Below, piece by piece: positions 6,221-10,290 of a stretch of 10,290 bases of DNA (its first letter is position 1; each line of letters starts with the position of its first letter). Under the pieces are notes generated by a model. It did not search any database. It was not told the origin of the DNA and saw only the letters and a list, made by a program, of their open reading frames with translations. The position numbers and the translations under genes are program-made. Source of the stretch: Hyphomicrobiales bacterium (GTDB lineage Bacteria; Pseudomonadota; Alphaproteobacteria; Rhizobiales; OSC116); contig JABSRY010000027.1 of assembly GCA_013214985.1 (NCBI GenBank), forward strand, positions 2,867-13,156, read 5' to 3'.

Positions 6221-7459
6221 TTAGAATCTATCGACACGAAACGGCGTTAAATCTATATCTGTTTTGCCATCGACAATCATATTGCTTATATGCTTTGCGG
6301 TTACGGCGGCCATGGTCATGCCTAAATGCCCATGCCCAAATGCGAAGCTTATCCGCCTGTCGCGCGGGTGTTGCCCTATTACTGGCAAATCATCTGCCAT
6401 TGACGGGCGGCAACCCATCCACCGCTCACCGCGATCGGTAGGGATTGAAGGAAATAACTCTTTTGCCAATTTTAGCATAACATCGATGCGTTCATAATTT
6501 GGTTTTGCATCAATGCCCGCAAATTCTACACCGCCGCCAACGCGTAGCCCATCATCTAGCGAACTAATTGCAATTTGTGCATCTTTGGCTATTACCCCAA
6601 CGTTAAATTTAAATGGTGAGTTTGGAATGGTAACATTATAACCACGTTCCGTATCTAGCGGAATATCAAACCCTAAATCATTAACTAATTTACGCGAATA
6701 AGCACCTGCTGCAATTACAATTTCATCAACTTCTATAAAATTACCATCTTCAAAGTCTAAGTAAATTTTATCGGTATTACGTCTAATGTTGGATACTTTA
6801 TCTTGTTTTAATTCAACACCCAAACCAACAGCTTTATCCCTTAAATATTTCAACAACCCCATTGGGCTTTTTAAGTTTGCACTATCTTTTTCGAACACTG
6901 CTTTGTAAACGCCTTGCTCTAAACCATCAATACGTTTGTACGCATCATTTGCAGATACAATTTCAGGCTCATAGCCATGTTCGGCTTTTAACTTTCTAAC
7001 ATTCGCATCGCCTTCAAAACTGCTTTGTTTTGAGTATAGATAATAAGTGCCCGTTTCGGCTATAAACCGCTCTATATCTTGCTGATCTATTTGTGTATAA
7101 TGGTCGCTTAAAGCGCTTTTCATAATTGATAATTTGGCTTCGACATAGCCTTCTTTACGCTTTGGGCTGGTCGATTTAAGCAATTCTATAAACCATGGAA
7201 ACATTTTTAAGGCATAAGATGGTTTAAGAGAAACCATAGCTCTTGGGTTTAACAACCAAAATGGAATTTTAAGCAATAATTTGGCATCAATCATTGGGAA
7301 AATATCGCAATAAGCAATAATGCCTGCATTGCCGCCAGATGCAGGTTGTTCGGTAAAAGACTTGTCTATCAAGACAACATCCTTACCTTTTTGTTTTAAC
7401 CGAAGCGCAATTGATGTGCCAATAAGCCCCGCGCCAACCACTGCAATTTTTTTATTCAT
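6221..7459 (-). CDS. DadA-like FAD-dependent D-amino-acid dehydrogenase / oxidoreductase
   Basis: A DAO-superfamily flavoenzyme (412 aa, typical length). The N-terminal Rossmann motif G9-x-G11-x-x-G14 with the acidic strand end Asp32 (VVLIDKS) binds the ADP part of FAD. The SGGNAGI loop (41-47) is the DadA-type flavin contact. The C-terminal region has GERWMGCRPSMADDLPVIG (344-362) and FGHGHLGMTMA (374-384), the closing flavin-binding signature of DadA and D-hydroxyproline dehydrogenase-like enzymes. Such enzymes oxidatively deaminate D-amino acids or oxidise imino acids and pass electrons to the respiratory chain. The exact substrate is not readable. It is last in a three-gene operon, 13 nt after the GATase-like gene. 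GGTAG about 5 nt upstream is a weak ribosome site. Confidence 0.85.
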   Translation of the reverse strand: MNKKIAVVGAGLIGTSIALRLKQKGKDVVLIDKSFTEQPASGGNAGIIAYCDIFPMIDAKLLLKIPFWLLNPRAMVSLKPSYALKMFPWFIELLKSTSPKRKEGYVEAKLSIMKSALSDHYTQIDQQDIERFIAETGTYYLYSKQSSFEGDANVRKLKAEHGYEPEIVSANDAYKRIDGLEQGVYKAVFEKDSANLKSPMGLLKYLRDKAVGLGVELKQDKVSNIRRNTDKIYLDFEDGNFIEVDEIVIAAGAYSRKLVNDLGFDIPLDTERGYNVTIPNSPFKFNVGVIAKDAQIAISSLDDGLRVGGGVEFAGIDAKPNYERIDVMLKLAKELFPSIPTDRGERWMGCRPSMADDLPVIGQHPRDRRISFAFGHGHLGMTMAAVTAKHISNMIVDGKTDIDLTPFRVDRF

Positions 7460-7472
7460 AATGCTACCAAAC

Positions 7473-8216
7473 TTATTTCTCTGTTAAAAAATTAATCAAT
7501 AAATGTGCAATTGATTGACTATCTATAGGTTGCTCAATATTTTCTAATGCATGCGCAAGTACTTTCTCATCTACCCACTCATCATTTAGCCGCCATTTAT
7601 ACGCCAGTAAATGTTTCATAAAATCAGCATTAAACTCTGGGTGAGATTGAAAAGTCAAAACACCTTCTGGGTAATATAAGCCAGCAAATTCGCACCATTC
7701 TGATGTTGCTATAATTTCGGCGCTATCAGGTAGTTTTACAACTTGATCGCCGTGAATGACCTGAATTTTGAAATCGCGTTTAATCGTTAGATCAAACAAA
7801 TCGCCCTTAGCTAAATGCGTAATAGCCGAAGGGATGACGATTTTATATTCATGAACGCCAATGCCAAAACCTTTTTTAACTTTAATAACCTCGCCGCCCA
7901 ACGCATGGGCGATAATTTGATGGCCAAAACAAATACCGACCAACCTTTTTTTGGCTGCGACGATGTCTCTAATGAAATCCGCCAGTTTAATCATCCATGG
8001 AAAATTATCATAAACCCCGTGTTTTGAACCAGAAATTATCCAGGCATCACATTCGGTTGCAGACTGAGGAAAATCATTTAAATGTACCGTATACGCAACC
8101 CATTCAATATCCTTTTCAAAAGGATTGAATAAAGCTTTAAATTGTTCGGGATATCGGCCAAATTTTTGCGCGATCTCATCTGCGCTGTCACCTGTTACTA
8201 AAACGCCAATTTTCAT
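7473..8216 (-). CDS. stand-alone class I glutamine amidotransferase-like hydrolase
   Basis: A 247-aa class I GATase domain with its full triad: Cys96 in VGICFGHQIIAHALGG, His192 and Glu194 in FQSHPEF. The oxyanion-side segment WIISGSKHGVYD (59-70) is also typical. No synthetase domain is fused and no partner synthase is adjacent, so this is not a GMP, anthranilate or carbamoyl-phosphate synthase subunit in its present context. It belongs with the free-standing bacterial GATases related to plant gamma-glutamyl peptidase GGP1; cleavage of a gamma-glutamyl amide is therefore a plausible but unproven role. The motif reads GICFGHQ rather than the GICRG form recalled for PuuD-type peptidases. The start is 1 nt after the transporter stop, implying coupling. 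Confidence 0.85.
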   Translation of the reverse strand: MKIGVLVTGDSADEIAQKFGRYPEQFKALFNPFEKDIEWVAYTVHLNDFPQSATECDAWIISGSKHGVYDNFPWMIKLADFIRDIVAAKKRLVGICFGHQIIAHALGGEVIKVKKGFGIGVHEYKIVIPSAITHLAKGDLFDLTIKRDFKIQVIHGDQVVKLPDSAEIIATSEWCEFAGLYYPEGVLTFQSHPEFNADFMKHLLAYKWRLNDEWVDEKVLAHALENIEQPIDSQSIAHLLINFLTEK

Positions 8217-8217
8217 T

Positions 8218-9465
8218 TTATCCGTTTTCCATAATAGTTTCGGTTACTTGTTTAGTTTTATCTGATGCTTTACTGCCGAGCCAAAATAATGTTGCAGCAA
8301 TACAAGCAAAACACGCGGCGGCTATAAATGGGGCACCTGGTAAATAAACATAAGCGTCTTTACTGGTGAAATATCCAAATATTTGGGTCATAATTAGCGG
8401 CGATATAAATGCCACTATGCTTACAATGCTGGTGATAGCGCCTTGCAGCTCGCCCTGTGCATTATCTGGTACTTGAAGTGATAATATTGTACGCACACCA
8501 ACGCCAGCCAATCCACCCATCGCCATAAGGGGTAAGAATGCATATAAAACCCAACCTTGGCTAATGAAGCCCACAATAAACATGGTTGTAGTGGTTGCAA
8601 AAAAACCAAGATATGCTGTGTTTTTATTGCCAATGGCCTTGCTGATTGGGGCAACTAAGCCGCCTTGTACCACCGCCATTAAAAAGCCAAATGCCGTTAG
8701 AGAATATCCAACTTCTTTAATGGTCCAGCTAAACCGCTCAATGGTAAAGAATGTCCATACGGATGGATAAACCTGCCCAGCCATTTCTAAGAAGAACATA
8801 ACTGCCAACAAAATCGGCACCCATTTATATTTAGTCATTTGCCGTAAAGTACCAAGCGGGTTGGCGCGTTTTATATCGAATTTGCGACGTTTATCCTCTG
8901 CCAAACTTTCTGGCAGTAAGAAATATCCAAATACAGCAGTGATAGCAACAAAAATGGCCGCTACTTTGAACGGCATACGCACATCAATTTCACCAAGAAC
9001 CCCGCCCAATGCAGGGCCTAAAATAAACCCAGTGCCGATAGCAGCACCTAGCATACCAAAATATTTTGCTCTATTATCTTTACTGCTAATATCTGTTACA
9101 TAGGCATGTGCTGCAGTAATTGTACTACCCGCAACGCCGCCAATAATTCGGCCAATAACCAACCACCAAAGATTTGGCGCATAGACTAACAATAAATAGT
9201 CTAAACTAATTGCCACTAACGAAATTAGAATAACCGGCCTACGGCCATAGCGATCTGACAAGCCACCCATTATTGGGCCAAAAATAAATTGCATAATGGC
9301 AAATACAAATATCAAATAGCCGCCAATAATTGCCGCTTGGCTTAAACTAACCGCGCCCAGTTCAATTAGTAATTTGGGGTAAATGGGTATGACAATACCA
9401 AACCCGACAACTTCGAGCAAAACGACCAGTAAAATAAAATATAAATGTTTTCGACTCTGTGTCAT
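8218..9465 (-). CDS. MFS transporter, TetA-like drug:H+ antiporter group
   Basis: A 415-aa protein with about 12 hydrophobic segments in the two-times-six MFS layout. Motif A, GGLSDRYGRRP (67-77), lies in the cytoplasmic loop between helices 2 and 3. Helix 5 carries motif C, GFILGPALGG (146-155), characteristic of 12/14-helix proton-coupled exporters such as TetA. This favours efflux over uptake, although the substrate is unknown and TetA-like similarity alone does not mean antibiotic resistance. The ATG at 9465 is chosen over a GTG at 9498 because AGGAAG lies just upstream and the 11 extra residues (VVQLTLDIRKI) are not part of a membrane helix. It is the promoter-proximal gene of the operon with the GATase-like and DadA-like genes. 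Confidence 0.87.
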   Translation of the reverse strand: MTQSRKHLYFILLVVLLEVVGFGIVIPIYPKLLIELGAVSLSQAAIIGGYLIFVFAIMQFIFGPIMGGLSDRYGRRPVILISLVAISLDYLLLVYAPNLWWLVIGRIIGGVAGSTITAAHAYVTDISSKDNRAKYFGMLGAAIGTGFILGPALGGVLGEIDVRMPFKVAAIFVAITAVFGYFLLPESLAEDKRRKFDIKRANPLGTLRQMTKYKWVPILLAVMFFLEMAGQVYPSVWTFFTIERFSWTIKEVGYSLTAFGFLMAVVQGGLVAPISKAIGNKNTAYLGFFATTTTMFIVGFISQGWVLYAFLPLMAMGGLAGVGVRTILSLQVPDNAQGELQGAITSIVSIVAFISPLIMTQIFGYFTSKDAYVYLPGAPFIAAACFACIAATLFWLGSKASDKTKQVTETIMENG

Positions 9466-9468
9466 AAT

Positions 9469-9474
9469 CTTCCT
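9469..9474 (-). promoter_or_regulatory. ribosome binding site that decides the transporter start
   Basis: On the - strand this reads AGGAAG, ending 3 nt before the ATG at 9465 (the AGGA core is 5 nt away). The upstream GTG at 9498 has no comparable site and would fall inside the candidate -10 box, so the shorter protein is preferred. Confidence 0.55.
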
Positions 9475-9496
9475 AATATCCAACGTTAACTGCACC

Positions 9497-9525
9497 ACTA
9501 TCTTTAATTTATTGTAAAATGTCTA
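9497..9525 (-). promoter_or_regulatory. candidate promoter of the transporter-GATase-dehydrogenase operon
   Basis: On the - strand TAGACA (9525-9520) matches 5 of 6 bases of a -35 box and GATAGT (9502-9497) matches 4 of 6 of a -10 box, with exactly 17 bp between them. Transcription would begin near 9490, giving a leader of about 25 nt before the ATG at 9465. The match is moderate and unproven. Confidence 0.35.
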
Positions 9526-9570
9526 ATCAGTTTTTGTGATGGATAGGCATATGTTAAAAAAGAATTATAT

Positions 9571-9834
9571 ATGTCAAATAACACCCCGTTAATATGGTCA
9601 ATTTATATAGTAAAATGCAGTGATGGCAGCCTTTATACGGGCATAAGCAATAATGTTGATAAAAGAATTGCGAATCACAATAGTGGCAAGGGTGCAAAAT
9701 ATACCCGCGTAAGGTTGCCCGTAACACTTGTGCACATCGAAAAAAGCATCAACAGAAGCACTGCTTCAAAACGCGAGATAGAAATTAAAAAGCTAACTAG
9801 AGTTCAAAAACTGGCTTTAATAAATCGGGCTTAA
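9571..9834 (+). CDS. small GIY-YIG domain protein (UPF0213/YhbQ-like)
   Basis: An 87-aa protein that is entirely a GIY-YIG nuclease domain, as in the UPF0213 (YhbQ) family. The degenerate motif pair is I-Y-I (11-13) and L-Y-T-G-I-S (21-26). Arg32 (DKRIANH), His36, and Glu69 (ASKREIEIKKL), the likely metal-binding residue, follow in the usual order, with the conserved A-K-Y-T-R segment at 42-46. Stand-alone members have been linked to DNA repair, but the physiological role is generally unclear. The ribosome site is weak (A-rich AAAAAAGAA). It is divergent from the MFS operon, sharing a short intergenic region of about 105 bp, and its stop codon overlaps that of the convergent GFA gene. Confidence 0.85.
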   Translation: MSNNTPLIWSIYIVKCSDGSLYTGISNNVDKRIANHNSGKGAKYTRVRLPVTLVHIEKSINRSTASKREIEIKKLTRVQKLALINRA

Positions 9835-10181
9835 AGCTTTGCTCCATCATATTTATAGGTGTCAAACAAAGTGACATCGACCCCCAATAACACCTTTATA
9901 TTGATACCTGCTTTAACCGCGCCTTGTTGCTCACCATCACTCATCATCGATGTGCCGCAATTTTTGCAAAACCGATGGGTAATATGTTTTTTGCCAAATT
10001 GATAGGCGCCCATCGCATCATCCCCGCCCTTGGTAAACTTTATATCTGTTTTTGGTACAAACCATAGTAAATGGCCTCGAATTGTGCAAATTGAGCAATT
10101 GCACTCAACTATATTTTCAATTTTGCCATTAATTTCGAACGTCACATTGCCGCAATGGCAACTGCCCTTATAATTTGTCAT
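9831..10181 (-). CDS. GFA-family zinc protein (glutathione-dependent formaldehyde-activating enzyme-like)
   Basis: A 116-aa GFA/CENP-V fold protein with all seven expected zinc-ligand cysteines: Cys8 and Cys10 (GSCHCG), Cys27, Cys29 and Cys32 (ECNCSIC), and Cys72 and Cys75 (FCKNCG). The family name comes from Gfa, reported to promote S-hydroxymethylglutathione formation, but most members have no proven activity and a formaldehyde role here is only a label. The start is supported by GGGAG (10189-10193) 7 nt upstream. No formaldehyde dehydrogenase or esterase gene is nearby. A strong dyad lies upstream at 10203-10229. The 3' end converges on the GIY-YIG gene with overlapping stops. Confidence 0.88.
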   Translation of the reverse strand: MTNYKGSCHCGNVTFEINGKIENIVECNCSICTIRGHLLWFVPKTDIKFTKGGDDAMGAYQFGKKHITHRFCKNCGTSMMSDGEQQGAVKAGINIKVLLGVDVTLFDTYKYDGAKL

Positions 10182-10202
10182 TCACTGTCTCCCATATTTT
10201 TT

Positions 10203-10229
10203 CTTTAAGTTTAACTTAAACTGCTAAAG
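10203..10229. promoter_or_regulatory. 27-nt dyad, candidate operator upstream of the GFA gene
   Basis: The core AGTTTAACTTAAACT (10208-10222) is a perfect 7-1-7 palindrome. It extends with CTTTA (10203-10207) on the left and TAAAG (10225-10229) on the right, offset by two bases (GC, 10223-10224), giving 12 paired positions per arm. It lies 22 bp upstream of the GFA start and between that gene and a possible + strand gene at 10265, a classic place for a dimeric repressor or activator site. Confidence 0.45.
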
Positions 10230-10264
10230 TTAGATTGTAAAAACACGACCTAAAGTAGCAAATT

Positions 10265-10290
10265 ATGAATAAACCAAAAATGCAAAACCC
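10265..10290 (+). CDS. possible start of a further gene, cut by the window edge
   Basis: An ATG at 10265 opens a frame reading MNKPKMQN that is still open at the right edge. The ribosome site is poor. Divergent placement from the GFA gene across a strong dyad is the main reason to suspect a real gene, perhaps the cognate regulator, but eight codons cannot support an identification. Confidence 0.22.

Noticed and set aside
6221..8216. A Puu-type putrescine pathway (PuuD plus PuuB)
   Set aside because: The GATase has GICFGHQ and the oxidoreductase ends in a DadA-like signature; no gamma-glutamylputrescine synthetase or aldehyde dehydrogenase gene is present. Chemistry may be analogous, but the named pathway is not supported.
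8218..9465. Calling the MFS gene a tetracycline-resistance determinant
   Set aside because: Motifs A and C show only membership of the TetA-like exporter group. The operon context with metabolic enzymes argues against a dedicated antibiotic-resistance role.
9466..9498. Longer MFS transporter using GTG at 9498
   Set aside because: ATG at 9465 has AGGAAG directly upstream, and the GTG would overlap the candidate -10 box.
9571..9834. A homing endonuclease or mobile-intron remnant based on the GIY-YIG domain
   Set aside because: The protein is a complete small UPF0213-like domain without an extra DNA-binding region, intron or flanking repeats.

Overview
The window looks like a chromosomal segment of an AT-rich alphaproteobacterium (GC judged by eye at about 40%, not counted). 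The strongest clue is the tightly packed order dapF-mtaB-ftsY-yciB (675-4564, + strand), an arrangement I recall from Hyphomicrobiales (Rhizobiales) and relatives. No tRNA, rRNA, insertion sequence, CRISPR array or phage gene was seen.

Layout. Positions 1-413 (- strand) hold the N-terminal part of a GT4 glycosyltransferase that runs off the left edge. A 261-bp gap (414-674) separates it from the divergent dapF operon and holds an extended -10 promoter candidate, a 12-bp palindrome and two small leader hairpins. The operon is housekeeping: diaminopimelate epimerase (lysine and peptidoglycan precursor), a radical-SAM tRNA methylthiotransferase of the MtaB type, the SRP receptor FtsY, and the inner-membrane protein YciB. 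Gaps between these genes are 0, 2 and 9 nt.

From 4661 the content is accessory. A two-gene + strand unit encodes an isochorismatase-fold cysteine hydrolase and a GlxA-type regulator (DJ-1/PfpI domain plus AraC helix-turn-helix), with start and stop overlapping by 1 nt. Convergent to it is a three-gene - strand operon (9465 down to 6221): an MFS exporter-like protein, a stand-alone class I glutamine-amidotransferase-like hydrolase, and a DadA-like FAD amino-acid dehydrogenase, with gaps of 1 and 13 nt. This looks like a unit handling a gamma-glutamyl or D-amino-acid type compound, but the substrate cannot be read from the sequence.

The right end holds a small GIY-YIG protein (+) and a GFA-family zinc protein (-) that converge and share a TTAA containing both stop codons. 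A strong 27-nt dyad upstream of the GFA gene is the best operator candidate in the window. A possible further + strand gene starts at 10265 and leaves the window.

No clearly new system is visible. The items most worth checking are the transporter/GATase/dehydrogenase operon, the hydrolase/GlxA pair with its ribosome-site hairpin, and the dyad at 10203-10229.
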